This document shows, in pieces, positions 24,401 to 35,438 of a DNA stretch of 64,000 nt; position 1 is the first letter of the stretch; each line of letters starts with the position of its first letter. The DNA is from Fulvia fulva (taxonomy: Eukaryota > Ascomycota > Dothideomycetes > Mycosphaerellales > Mycosphaerellaceae). The stretch is taken from positions 1 through 64,000 of the forward strand of contig NC_063013.1 in assembly GCF_020509005.1 (NCBI RefSeq). Reading direction: 5' to 3'. The position numbers and the translations under genes are program-made. The notes beneath the pieces were generated by a model. It searched no databases, was not told the origin of the DNA, and saw only the letters and a program-made list of their open reading frames with translations.

Positions 24401-24879
24401 CTTTTATATATAGGACAGGATGGCTGCCTACAGAAGAAAGGTATTCGTTCGTACGCGATCGGATCGATAGGAGGTGAACCGAACGCGAGGTTGATAGTGG
24501 AGAGAATGGCTGTCCACAAGAAAGCGAGGAAAGTCGGTCGTAAGGATCGTGTTTCTGAGACACTGTCTGTAGCTCTCTTAGGGGAGGGTGTTCTGAGACA
24601 CTATGGCTCTCTTAGACGGAACAGTTAGTCGATGCGAACGCGATGTCCGGAGAGCGACTCTTCTCAGTAAGCTCGCCCACTTGTCTAAGGTATTGGCACA
24701 GGCTCCCTGACTCGGAGTCTGACAGTGCCTCACTAGGCTCTTTCACGTCTTATATACACCTACAGCGCGGCTGTAGCTTCCTGTGCAATGCGGGTGCGGC
24801 CTCCAGTCTGCCTTCCTTTTGTTCTGAAGAGGAATAACTCCAATACGACTTTGTCGAGGGTGAAACACCGAGTTGCTAA

Positions 24880-24894
24880 CCCGGGCTCATAACC
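24880..24894 (-). promoter_or_regulatory. Copia-A primer-binding site (half-tRNA iMet type)
   Basis: Directly inside the 5' LTR, the minus strand reads GGTTATGAGCCCGGG. Twelve bases pair with the anticodon arm of initiator tRNA-Met (GGGCTCATAACC). It is unmutated here, so this is the clearest copy of the site. Confidence 0.78.
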
Positions 24895-25112
24895 TGTTAA
24901 ACAGGTACGAGTTGCGTAGCAGTAGAAGACGGCGGATCACACGAAAGACGAAGAAGGACCCAATGGGATAGCGTGTATCTACATACAGTATCGCCGGTGT
25001 TAGTGTAGGTGTTTCAGGAGGGATAGCTGTACTTAGGACTTGACTAGCAAGCCCTGATTACTAATCCCCCTAAGCACTCAATGTTGACCCTATGACCTGT
25101 ATATTCTCAACA
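24895..25112 (-). repeat. Copia-A 5' LTR
   Basis: 218 bases, TGTTAAACAG...CTCAACA, followed by TSD GTATT at 25113-25117. Confidence 0.94.
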
Positions 25113-25117
25113 GTATT

Positions 25118-25711
25118 CTAGATTTAAAGCCGAAGGGTAGAGGCATTACTATACTAGTAAAGTAGTAGGGATATTTAGATAGTAAGTCTACTTAGGAGCC
25201 CGCGGGCGTAGTATATAAAGATATACCGAAGGTAGTTATAGACTTCTAGTATAATAACCTAGTAAAGTCTATACCGGTCAACTTTTATCTACTACCTAGT
25301 TAGATCCCGAATAAAATACTACACGATATAAGACCTAAAGTAGATATATATAGTATAGATCTAGTACCTTAGGTAACTATAGTCGTACGACCTCCCTTTA
25401 ACGGTACCGGTGCTATAGCTCTTCCTATTAGTAACTATACGCCTTCTAATATTACTATAGGTAATATTAAAGGGGTTTCGGTACCTACTTCTAGTATATT
25501 ATTAAGCGAGAGTACTAGCTCGACTATACCTTTATACGCTCGTATAGGCTAAGTTAACTACCCGCCGGTATAGTAGGAGGGCGTAAGCGATATAAAGGCT
25601 TACGGTAAGCTAAGGGATATAACGAGGGATATAACGATAGAAGATTTAATTAAAACGGCCTAGATAGAGCTACTCGATAAGACGGACGGTATAGAGAATA
25701 ACGAAGCCTTT
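25118..25711 (+). pseudogene. Chromo-2 chromodomain and C-terminal pol, right part
   Basis: Reading on from the copia-A insertion, the plus strand gives a chromodomain pattern: I-L-V-K followed by two stops where W-x is expected, then G-Y-L-D, and S-T, a stop for W, then E-P (25118-25250). This is the L-V-K-W-x-G-Y...T-W-E-P signature. The rest of the C-terminal region follows until copia-B begins at 25717. All stops are TAG in place of TGG or CAG. Confidence 0.8.
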
Positions 25712-25716
25712 ATATA

Positions 25717-25950
25717 TGTTGAGAATATATAGGCCGTAGGACAAGTATATAGGTATAGGTGTGTTATGTAACTAGATCACGTAACTAGGGTTTACTAGCC
25801 TATAGGCTAGCAAACATCCGGACACCTAGTATCTACCTATACTAATACCGGCGATACTATATATAGATACATGCTATCCTATTAGGTCCTTCTTCGTCTT
25901 TCGTATAATCCGCCGTCTTCTACTACTACGTAACTCGTACCTATTTAATA
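25717..25950 (+). repeat. Copia-B 5' LTR
   Basis: 234 bases, TGTTGAGAAT...TATTTAATA (end mutated from AACA). Its distal half matches the copia-A LTR; the proximal half is divergent. Confidence 0.92.
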
Positions 25951-25965
25951 GGTTATAAGCCCGGG
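25951..25965 (+). promoter_or_regulatory. Copia-B primer-binding site (half-tRNA iMet type)
   Basis: GGTTATAAGCCCGGG immediately follows the LTR, with one RIP change from the copia-A version. It is complementary to the anticodon arm of initiator tRNA-Met. Confidence 0.72.
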
Positions 25966-28900
25966 TTAGTAACTCGGTATTTCACCCTCGACAAAGTCGT
26001 ATTAGAGTTATTCCTCTTTAGAACAAAAGGAAGGTAGACTAAAGGCCGTACCCGCCTTATATAGGAAGCTATAGCCGTGCTATAGGTATATATAAGACGT
26101 AAAAGAGTCTAGTAAGGTACTATTAGACTCCGAGTTAGGGAGCCTATACTAATACCTTAGATAAGTAGGCGAGCTTACTAAGAAGAGTCGCTCTCCGGAC
26201 ATCGCGTTCGTATCGACTAACTGTTTATTCTAAGAGAGCCGTAGTGTCTTAGAAACCCCCTCTACTAAGAGAGTTACGCTATAGTGTCTTAGTACTAACA
26301 CGAGATAGTGTCTTAGAAATACTATCCTTACGACCGACTTTCCTCGCTTTCTAGTAGACAGCCATTCTCTCTACTATTAACCTCGCGTTCAGTTCACCTC
26401 CTATCGATCTAATTGCGTACGACCGAATACATCCTTTTACCTAAGGGTAGCTAACCTATCCCTTAACTTATAAAAATAGAGAACGAGACTAGGTTTATAA
26501 GAAAGAGAGCAGCACCTCTTCTAATAAGAGAGAACCACGAAACATAGTTCAAGCTAATAAGAATACACCTAGTATTAAAGTAGGTTAACTAGGTCCTCGA
26601 AGACATTATTACGGACATTCCCGCTATAACCCTATCTATAGCGACACCCTCTATATCATCGGAGTCATCCCTTTCTTTAGATCAAGCGATAAGGAAGGCA
26701 TCGTACAGACAGCATAATATAACGGCCCTATATAAGATGTATATCTATCTGTCGATAGATAACTAAGAGATAATATACGAGATCCGGTATACAAAGGAGT
26801 TATAGGAATAGGCTGAAGCCAAATATAAGAGAAGACTTCTCGCTACTAGAAGAAGTTTGCTTTAGCAATATACTAATTTCGTGATAATAGAGGACCAGTC
26901 AATAGATGACGCCTAGTAGGAGCTTAGCTTAATTGTAAGGGGGGCTGTTTTAATCTCGCCTTAGTTCTAAGACATTAAGACTAAGGACAGAAAGATCTAG
27001 CAACTCTTAGTAGCTCTACTAGACTTATTTAGCTCAATTCGCGATGCAATTGATACCTAGGTAAATCTCTTACTATAAGACATTCTTACAATTCTTAGGG
27101 AGAAGCAAGAATCAATAATTTATTAAGGGATAGCTATGTTCGCTAAGAAGGGTTTCTAGGGCAAGCTTACGTACTATCTCTACGGTAGTAACCATTTTAT
27201 AAGTAAGTGCCTACACCTTTCTATAGCTTAGTAGGCTGTTAGGAACAAGGACAAACTAGCTAGGATTACCTACCCTACTAAGAGACAACCGTTACTACCT
27301 CGTAGGAGGTCATTATTACTAAACCTTCGTAATGTCCTTAAGGTAATAACGGACCTTATAAAGTAGATAAAGGAGAGCCGTAAGCCAAAGGCCTCCTCTA
27401 GTAAGCCTATAAGGGCCTATACGACCTAGGAAGACGTATCAGACTCTAAGATACTATTAGAAGATGATAATGTTAATAAGGTTGCCTATTCTACTATAGA
27501 AGCTAAAGGTAAGTACCCCTCGTCTAAGTAGTTGCTTAACTCTTGTGCATCATTATATATAACTGACTAAGATTCACTATTTAGGACACTAAAGCCTCTT
27601 TAAAAGAGGAAGTAGATCAAGGTTAGGGGTAGCTATCTACAAGCTATATATATAGGAAGTGTAGTAATAGGTAGTCCTTCTAGAAAGCAAATTGTCTTAG
27701 AAAATGTCCTATTTGTTCCTAGCCTTAGAGTTAGTCTTGTTTCGTAGAATCAGTTTAGCTAATAGTTTGCTATCTAACTACCTAGTTTCACCCTAAAATC
27801 CTTGTCTAGTAAACCCGTTGTCTAGACCAAACTGCGAGGAGGAGTACCGTTTATCTACTCGATCTCGGAAATTCTTAAGCTATAGTATACTAGTATACTC
27901 TCTTAAGAACGTGACGGTACCGCTGTAGCTAATACTAAGTCCGAAGATCAGTAGGAGCTATAGTATAGAAGATGTACACACCTTAGTAAGGGACTACTAA
28001 GAAACCTATATAGAGTTACTAACAAGAAAGATCCTATTCCTATTCCTTCTAAACACTAGAATTGTAAGGTCTGCTCCCTTATAAATATAAGGAAGTTTAA
28101 GGGACCTACTATAGAGAGGAAAGAGGAGAGGCTAGCCCTTATCTCTATTGACATCTATAGGCCTTTTTAGGGCGTAGTCTCTAGGCTAGGATACAAATAT
28201 TGGCTTAAAATTGTAGACAACTTCTCTAGGAAGAAGTGGGTAATCCCTTTAAAGGCTAGGAGCGACGCTCCTATAGCCCTACGGGATTAGAAGGTCTAGG
28301 CAGAACGGCAGTTAAGGTGCTTTCTATCTACGATCCGTAGTAATAGTATAAAGGAAATTCTCGCCTTACTAAAAGAGTAGGAGAAGGAGTTTAGCACTTA
28401 GATAGACACAACTGATGCCTATAACTCTCTTTAGAATAGACCTATAGAAAGGTCAATTCAAGCCTCTAAGAATATAGTCCGGGCTATACTTAAAGACTCT
28501 AGTATACTAGTTAAGTTCTAGCTAGAAGCTTTATAAGCATAGACTATAATTAGAATCAGACTACCTAGTAGTCCGATCATTAATAGTATTGCTCTTTCAC
28601 TAGAAGAAGCCTTTACTAGCTAAGTACCGTCAGTCGACCATTTCCGCGTCTAGGGATATAAAGCTATAGTCTATATAGACCTAATAGCCCAATCTTAAGG
28701 CTTAAGGAGAGACAAGTTAATGAACCGAGGAAAAGAAGCCGTGTTTATAGGCTACTTAGAAAACACTACAAAACAATAGCTGTTCTAGGATCCCGACATA
28801 AAAGCTATAAAAGCGTATAGTCATGTCGACTAGTTTAAGAATAAGAAGGGGGGAGATATAGATCTTGGTATCACCTTCACTAACTAGCCGAGTCGAGCGC

Positions 28901-30947
28901 TATAGCGCAATCCTGTTAGGAGGAAGCCCTTTAAGGCGAAATTTTCCGATAGGGGATTATTAGAAACACCGTTACGAAGGCTAGGAGAAAATATTAAGGC
29001 GGTTTTAACACTGTCGAAGGCCGATAACAGTGGATCTATACAGAACCTACCCGAGTCATTAACACTATAGTAACCGCTATCTATACAACTTCCCCCTCCC
29101 CTAAAGGACATTAGGGAATACTAGAAGTTTGGAGATTAGGGTGCTCTAATAAAAGAAAAAGAAGATGTCGTTCAGTTCGACCTATCTAAACACCTAGCGC
29201 CACCTTAGGTTGTAGGTAACAAGAGGTTAAGGGGGAACGGAGATAATAACTCTAAAGAGTATAAGGCTAAACACTATAAGGCTCTTATCGCCTAGATGTT
29301 CTATCTAGACCCTATAATAAGCTAGGTAGAGGAGATTCTAAACGACGTAGAAGAATATACATTTGCTACTATTAGGTAGGCTATAGCCTATTAGTAGGAA
29401 GTACTAATCCTAAAGTCCTATAAGGTAGCCGTAGGAGACCCCGAATAGGGATATATATAGAGAGAGGCAATCGAGAACGAACTTATTGCCTTAGTAAGCA
29501 ATAATACCTAGGAAGTAGTTGTACCGCTAAATGGTACGAATCTAATTACTTCTAGGTAGGTCTTTAATATAAAAAGAATGATGAGTAGAGCTATTAAGAA
29601 GTTTAAGGCAAGACTAGTTATAAGAGGGTTTTTATAGAAATATAGAGTTGACTTTGAAGAGACCTTTATACCTACTATTAGACATAATACTCTCCGAGTA
29701 TTTATAGCAGTAGTGTGTAAGAGAGATCTCGAGATACACCTAGTAGATATGAATAATGCTTTTACCTAAAGTAGCCTCCTTAAAGACATCTATATAATCC
29801 CACCCCTAGGAGTTAGAGCACCTCTAAACATAGTGTTCAAGGTCCTACGAAGCCTTTATAGGCTTAAGCAAGCAGCTAGAGACTAGAACAAGCTCTATGT
29901 TACGAAGCTAGAGAAGATTAGATTTACCTAGTCCTAGGTAGATCTATACCTACTTATCTATATAGATAGAGACCTTATAGTCCTTACCTATGTAGATGAC
30001 ATACCTATTATAGCTCCGAAGCTATTAGATGTTCAGTAGTTTAAGGCTAAGCTTCGAAAAGTATTTAAGATTAAAGATCTTAGTAAACCTACGAAGATCC
30101 TTAGAATAAGGATTATAAGAGACAGGTCCTAAGGCACTTTAAAGCTTGATTAAGGACACTATGTCTACGCTAACTTAGCTAAAATGAACATAGCTAGAGA
30201 GAAGGCTACGCTAACCTACTTACCTATAGAGAGCTACAAGCACTTAGTGCCTACGGCACCTATAGATAAGAGGTGCAATAAACAGGATTACTAGAGCTAT
30301 AATAGTACCTAGATATAGCTAATAACAATAACAAGGCTAGACTTAGCATTCCCCCTTAGAAGAATTAGCTTATATATTGCTGATCCCTCGTAGTAGTATA
30401 TAAAGGCTTTAAAGAAGCTCTCCTAATACCTACGGTCGTACCTAGACCTAGGTCTTATATATAGAAAGGGAGGGGGTAATCTCTAGGGATACTCGGACTC
30501 TGACTACGCTATAGACAAAGTAGATAGAGTCTTAATTCTAGGATACGTATAGTTCCTTTATAGATTACCTATGTCCTAGATAAGTAGGAAGCAGAAGTCT
30601 ATAATAACATTAATAATAGAAGCTAAGTTCATAGCTATAAACGTAGCTATAAAGTAGTTACAATTTCTTACTACTGTCCTTAGGGAAATAGGGTGCCTAG
30701 AACTGGTAGGAAAGAGCTCTTTCTAGCCGAGTATAAGGGCAAGCAAGGGTACTATTAACGAGCTAAGGCTAGTTAAGCTTATAGGTAACAACTAAGCCGC
30801 TTTAACACTTGTTAAAGATGCCTATATATATAAAAGGTCAAAGTATATTGATGTTATATATAACTATGTTAGACATCTCTAGTAGTAGAAGAAGATTATA
30901 GTAGACTACTACTATATAAAGGACAGAGCTACTAATAGCTTAATAAA
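25966..30947 (+). pseudogene. Copia-B gag-pol remnant
   Basis: The plus strand reads Gag (~26500-27200, including a C-x2-C-type knuckle near 27180), protease (~27530-27570), full integrase (~27960-28740), linker, RT (~29400-30450) with Y-V-D-D at 29989-30000, and RNase H (~30480-30940). Stops (mostly TAG at Trp or Gln positions) are too frequent for expression. It retains the integrase-RT interval (~28372-29083) missing in copia-A. G1 is inserted close to the end of RNase H. Confidence 0.86.
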
Positions 30948-31390
30948 TGTCAGGGCGAGAGCCTGGCCTGTGAGATGTAAGGGTGAAAGCGAGAATGCAG
31001 GTGCGAAGTGCAGATGCAAAAGGGTATGGTATGATTGCTACACAAAACAAAAGACGAAGAAAGCAAGAGAGGCCTGGGGAAGGCCAGATATTTATACGCG
31101 ACCCTCGCGAGTGCGTGTCCCCGCATCAACAGGGCTAACCCGTGCGAAGCCGCGCTTAGCAGCTTTGCTCAAACCCTTATTCCAACCTGCCCTACGTTCC
31201 GAGTCTTCCACGTGCTTCAAGGTTTGGTAGAGGGGTGAATCTGGAGGGCTGGGTCCCGTAGTGAATGTTGCGGGGCATATGATTCTTGGCGTTCACACAC
31301 CAAGCTGGACTGTCACTTCTTGACGACTTCTGAGCGCTCTGAGGCTCTTCTGTCCCCACCTTCTGTACACTCTGTGGGGAGACCATGACA
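30948..31390 (-). repeat. G1 3' LTR (short form)
   Basis: 443 bases, TGTCAGGG...CCATGACA. It lacks the 77 bases present in the G2, G3 and G4 LTRs. It differs from the right-hand LTR at two positions (the CAAACCC/CAAAACC site near 31170 and CATATG/CATGTG near 31278). Confidence 0.95.
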
Positions 31391-34300
31391 GTAGCCCCCC
31401 CGAACAAAGCTGAGTTCCTACGAAGCCGTAGTAGTTCCACATATCGAGGATGTTCAGCTTCAGTACCAGGCCTAGGCCTGATGTCATGGTCGATACACCA
31501 TTGGTAAGCCCCGTCGAAAAGCTCAGATTCGAAGAGCCTGCCGATGTTGACTTCTGGGCCGTCTGCGCGGGCGTGGTATTCTTCGATTGCTTGACGATTG
31601 AAGATGATATGTTGGATAGGTTCCCATGAGGTATCCCACTCAGGGCAACCTTGCCATTCGACTTCATACTTGATCGGCGGTAGTCCTTCAACGTCGTTGG
31701 GCTCTACGCGGATTCCCCGGATCTTGCGGACGGCATAGTCGTCAGAAGGTAGGTTAACAGGCTCGTCGACTTCTACTTCATCGGGAGGACCTGGCATGTC
31801 TTGGTTTTGGTTCGGGAATGGGTCCTCAGCCGACGGCCGAAGGCGTACGGGATGGAAGACGTCGTGGATCTTTATGTTCGCAGGAAGAGCTAGACGGTAG
31901 GCGTGTGAACTGATACGCTCGGTGATCTCAAAAGGACCTAGGTTCTTCCAGTTCAGCTTCTTGGAGGGGCGGTCTGTCTTGATGTTCTTGGAGTTGAGGT
32001 AGACCATATCGCCTACTTGGTAGTCGGGAGCTGGCTGGCGACGACGATTGGCTTGATCCTCGTAGATTGCTTGTGCGTACACCATCTCGTCGTGAACTTC
32101 TTCATAGATCTGTGAGAGCATAGTAGCGAACTCGTCTGCTGCTTGCTCGTTTGCGTCTTCGGTAGGCGGGAGAGGTTCTTCTGGTTCCATGCCTGTACGA
32201 GGGTGGTAACCTCTCGTAGTATAGAAGGGAGAGTAGCCAGTAGTCTCCGAGTCCCAGTTACGAGTAGCGAACTCTACCGCAGGGATATGCTGAGGCCAAT
32301 CCTTCTGGTGGTAGTCGACGAAGCAACGAAGGACCTGCTCGAGGATAGCGTTCGTAATTTCGGTCTGGCCGTCGGTCTGTGGCTGAAAACTGGTCGAGAG
32401 GTTATGCTTGATGCCTAGGATAGCACACAGACGCTTCCAGAAGTGCGAGATGAACTGGGTGCCTCTGTCAGAGGTGATGCTATCCGGGAGGCCTTGAAAG
32501 CGCCAGACGAATTCGTAGAACAAGCGAGCAGTCTCCTTTGCGGTCATGCTCCAGCACGGGATCATGTACCGGTCCTTGGAGTGACGGTCCACGATCACTA
32601 GAAGGGCCTTTGCTTTCACGCCGCTGAAGGTCTTGCCGTGAGGAAGATCGGTGATAAAGTCCATAGTGATGTGCTTCCACGGACGATCAGGAGCCGGGAG
32701 AGGGTGCAAGAGACCGTGGGGACGGTGGCGGTTAGCTTTGGCTCTTCGGCAAGTAGCGCAGTTCAGCACGTAGCGGCGGACGTCCTTCCAGGAATGCGGC
32801 CACCAGTAATACCTAGCGAGGAGCTTGTGGGTCTTGGCTACGCCTGGGTGACCCCCAGAGGCGGAGTCGTGGATGATTTGAAGAATCTCAGCTCGGATAT
32901 TAGAGCCTTCGGGCTGCGGTACGTAAAGCTTCTTACGGAAGTAGACGACACCTTCCTGGAGCTCGCACTCGGACAGCGAGAAGCCCGGGAATGTCCTCGC
33001 GCCAGATCTAAGGGCCTGAACTAACTCTTGGGCGTCTATGTCGGCATCGTACGCTGTTCGTACTCGTGCCATGATGCCTTCGGGCTGCTCCTCATTATCA
33101 AACCCCTCAAAGTCTGATTCGGATGAGCCGTCGGTCGTTACTGAGCCCTCTTCATCGTCGTTCAAGTCCTCAGCGTCCGAGGCGTATTCTTCAGGCTCGG
33201 ATTCATCGTCACTCTCGTCAAGGTAGGCAGGAGCGAGCACGAGAGTAGCAAAGGAAGCGGCGAGCGTAGGCTGGCCGTTCGATAGGTACTCTCGAAGCTC
33301 GGAAGAGAGGTTGTGCTCTTTGATGACTTGTTGCCCTGCGATTTGCCGGCCCCCTCTTCGATCAACTGGAGAGTCTCCAGGGCGGCGGGTAAGGGCGTCG
33401 GCTATCGAGTTGGCCTTGCCGGGCGTGTACGAGATCACGAAGTTGAACCGGGAGAGGAACTCGCTCCAGCGGGCCTGGCGACGATTGAGCAGCTTGCTCT
33501 TCATAAAGTAGACGAGGTTCTTATGGTCGGAGCTTACTTGGACGGGCATAGCAGAGCCTTCGAGCTCGGGGCGCCACTCTTCGAAAGCTTTGACGATGGC
33601 GAGAAGCTCCTTGTCGTAGATCTCGTAGTTACACTCCGTGGCGGTCAACTTCTTGGAGAGGAAGGCGACAGGTAACCAGGGGGATTCAGGCGAGCGGCGT
33701 TGTAGCAGGACACCGCCCACCACGCCGTCGGATGCGTCGGTCTCTACACGGGTCTCCAGTTCGAAATCGAAGTGCTGTAGAAGCGGGTTCTCAACAAACT
33801 TCGCTTTGAGCAAGTCAAAAGCCTCCTGGCATTCGTCGGTCCAGGCGAACTTCTCACCCTTGCGCGTGAGCTTCGTCAAAGGGCGTACCACGCCCGAAAA
33901 TGCGTGGATGAAGCGGCGGTAGAAGTTGGCAAAGCCTAGGAAACCCTGGACCTCTTTGACGTTCGTAGGAGCATCCCATTCGACGATAGCGTCGATCTTC
34001 TCTTGGTCCATCTTGATGCCGTCTGCGGTAATGATCAAACCAAGGAACTTGACTTCGGTCTTCTCAAACTCGCACTTGTCGATATCGAGCTGCAAGCCGG
34101 CGTCTGCGAGCTTCTGAAGGACCTTACAGACGTGCTCGCGGTGCTCCTCCTTGGTCTCGCTGTAGACTAGGATGTCGTCGATGTAGGCAGTGCAGAACTG
34201 ATCGAGGAACTCCTGAAGGATGTCGTTAATGAAGTTCTGGAAGGTACTAGGCCCGTTACAAACGCCGAAGGGCATAACGAGCGACTCGAACAGCCCGTAG

Positions 34301-35391
34301 CGAGTACGGAAGGCTGTGAGATACTCGTGTCCTTCTGCCATTCGTAACTTGTTGAACGCAGCGATGACATCGAGCTTGGTGAAGTACTTGGCCTTAGAGA
34401 GGCGCTCGAGCGTCTCCTGAATCAACGGTATTGGGTAGCGGTTCTTCTTTGTAACAGCGTTCAAGCCTCGGTAGTCTACGCAGAAGCGTAGACCACCGCC
34501 GGGCTTCTTGACGAACATGACGGGACTGCCAGCGCTGGAACGGCTCGCTCGAATGAACCCCTTCTTTAGGTTCTCTTCGAGGTATCTCTTGAGGACGATA
34601 AGCTCTTCTCGGGACATGGAATATAACGGTCCGAACGGTGTCTCTGCACCTTCTTCTAGCTCAATCTTGTGGTCGTGAGGGCGATGAGGAGGCAGCTCGT
34701 CTGCGGCTTTAGCATCGAATACGTGGAGGATGTGGTGTGCCCAAGGAGGGACCTTCGTAGCAGGGTCGGTAGGTGTACGCTTCTTGTCGAGCTTCTCGAG
34801 GGCGATGTCGATATCGCGGAGAGAGGCGGCGAAGACTTGAGCTTTGGGCTGCTTAGCAGCAGTGGTGAAGGCAGCGGCGTTCACCTGGAAGATCTTGGTA
34901 TACTCAGGACCGCGCTGAGGCGGCGGAGAAGGCGGAGGTGCCGGAGGAACTTCTGGAGGGAAGCTGACAGTAAGGGAAGTCCAGTCGATGATAGGTCGGT
35001 GTCGTCTGAACCAGGGGAGGCCGAGGATAAACTTCTGATGCGGTAGGGACGTAAGGAAGCTGGTGATCGACATACGCTTGCCTCCGAGGGTGATTGACGT
35101 GTGTACAACATGAGTAATCTTACCAGTGGTAGTCTCCGTGCCGTCAAAGAGTTCAAGGGTGCGAGGGTACTTAAGTTCCTGGGGTTCGAGGTTGAGAGAG
35201 GTCGCGAGTTTATAGTCCATAAAAGACTCGCCTAGTGCGCCAGTGTCCATGAGAGTGAGATTGGAAGAAGAGAGTTTCTTTGAGCCGATATTTACATTCG
35301 TGACGAACGGTTTGCAAGCGTGGTCCTTGCCCGTCTCGTCGTACAGGTCTAGCTGTGCTGTATTGATCCTCAACTTCTTTCCTCTCTTCAC
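31192..35391 (-). CDS. G1 Pol (protease, RT, RNase H, integrase, chromodomain)
   Basis: Open frame of 1399 codons encoding the replication and integration enzymes of a chromovirus. It contains an aspartic protease (D-T-G at 49-51), reverse transcriptase with Y-I-D-D (403-406), RNase H (T-D-A-S-D, ~551), integrase with a zinc-binding H-H-C-C region (~841 on) and a D,D-35-E core (Asp911, Asp975, Glu1011), a GPY/F-like module (L-G-P-F-E-I) and a chromodomain (~1221-1277). There is no AUG at the start: the frame is -1 relative to gag and overlaps it by 16 bases, so translation probably enters by frameshifting and the start given is only the first near-cognate codon. The C-terminus lies within the 3' LTR and is frameshifted by the 77-base LTR deletion, giving 59 residues fewer than G3. 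Confidence 0.93.
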   Translation of the reverse strand: MKRGKKLRINTAQLDLYDETGKDHACKPFVTNVNIGSKKLSSSNLTLMDTGALGESFMDYKLATSLNLEPQELKYPRTLELFDGTETTTGKITHVVHTSITLGGKRMSITSFLTSLPHQKFILGLPWFRRHRPIIDWTSLTVSFPPEVPPAPPPSPPPQRGPEYTKIFQVNAAAFTTAAKQPKAQVFAASLRDIDIALEKLDKKRTPTDPATKVPPWAHHILHVFDAKAADELPPHRPHDHKIELEEGAETPFGPLYSMSREELIVLKRYLEENLKKGFIRASRSSAGSPVMFVKKPGGGLRFCVDYRGLNAVTKKNRYPIPLIQETLERLSKAKYFTKLDVIAAFNKLRMAEGHEYLTAFRTRYGLFESLVMPFGVCNGPSTFQNFINDILQEFLDQFCTAYIDDILVYSETKEEHREHVCKVLQKLADAGLQLDIDKCEFEKTEVKFLGLIITADGIKMDQEKIDAIVEWDAPTNVKEVQGFLGFANFYRRFIHAFSGVVRPLTKLTRKGEKFAWTDECQEAFDLLKAKFVENPLLQHFDFELETRVETDASDGVVGGVLLQRRSPESPWLPVAFLSKKLTATECNYEIYDKELLAIVKAFEEWRPELEGSAMPVQVSSDHKNLVYFMKSKLLNRRQARWSEFLSRFNFVISYTPGKANSIADALTRRPGDSPVDRRGGRQIAGQQVIKEHNLSSELREYLSNGQPTLAASFATLVLAPAYLDESDDESEPEEYASDAEDLNDDEEGSVTTDGSSESDFEGFDNEEQPEGIMARVRTAYDADIDAQELVQALRSGARTFPGFSLSECELQEGVVYFRKKLYVPQPEGSNIRAEILQIIHDSASGGHPGVAKTHKLLARYYWWPHSWKDVRRYVLNCATCRRAKANRHRPHGLLHPLPAPDRPWKHITMDFITDLPHGKTFSGVKAKALLVIVDRHSKDRYMIPCWSMTAKETARLFYEFVWRFQGLPDSITSDRGTQFISHFWKRLCAILGIKHNLSTSFQPQTDGQTEITNAILEQVLRCFVDYHQKDWPQHIPAVEFATRNWDSETTGYSPFYTTRGYHPRTGMEPEEPLPPTEDANEQAADEFATMLSQIYEEVHDEMVYAQAIYEDQANRRRQPAPDYQVGDMVYLNSKNIKTDRPSKKLNWKNLGPFEITERISSHAYRLALPANIKIHDVFHPVRLRPSAEDPFPNQNQDMPGPPDEVEVDEPVNLPSDDYAVRKIRGIRVEPNDVEGLPPIKYEVEWQGCPEWDTSWEPIQHIIFNRQAIEEYHARADGPEVNIGRLFESELFDGAYQWCIDHDIRPRPGTEAEHPRYVELLRLRRNSALFGGATVMVSPQSVQKVGTEEPQSAQKSSRSDSPAWCVNAKNHMPRNIHYGTQPSRFTPLPNLEARGRLGT

Positions 35392-35438
35392 TTTCGGTAA
35401 ACGTTGTTCTTGGTCTTCATCGCGTCGATGAGGAAGAC

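Larger units (their letters stand above)
20385..25112 (-). mobile_element. Copia-A: lightly mutated Ty1/copia element
   Basis: 218-base LTRs are at 20385-20602 and 24895-25112, with TSD GTATT (20380-20384 and 25113-25117). The element is 4728 bases, inserted into the Chromo-2 chromodomain region. Base composition is normal (CpA and TpG abundant), unlike everything around it. It is nevertheless defective: about 0.7 kb is missing between integrase and RT, the reading frame shifts, and several Trp codons have become TAG. Confidence 0.95.

Noticed and set aside
24876..24900. tRNA-Met gene suggested by CCGGGCTCATAACC
   Set aside because: Only the anticodon-arm part is present and it lies exactly next to each copia LTR, so it is a primer-binding site, not a tRNA gene.
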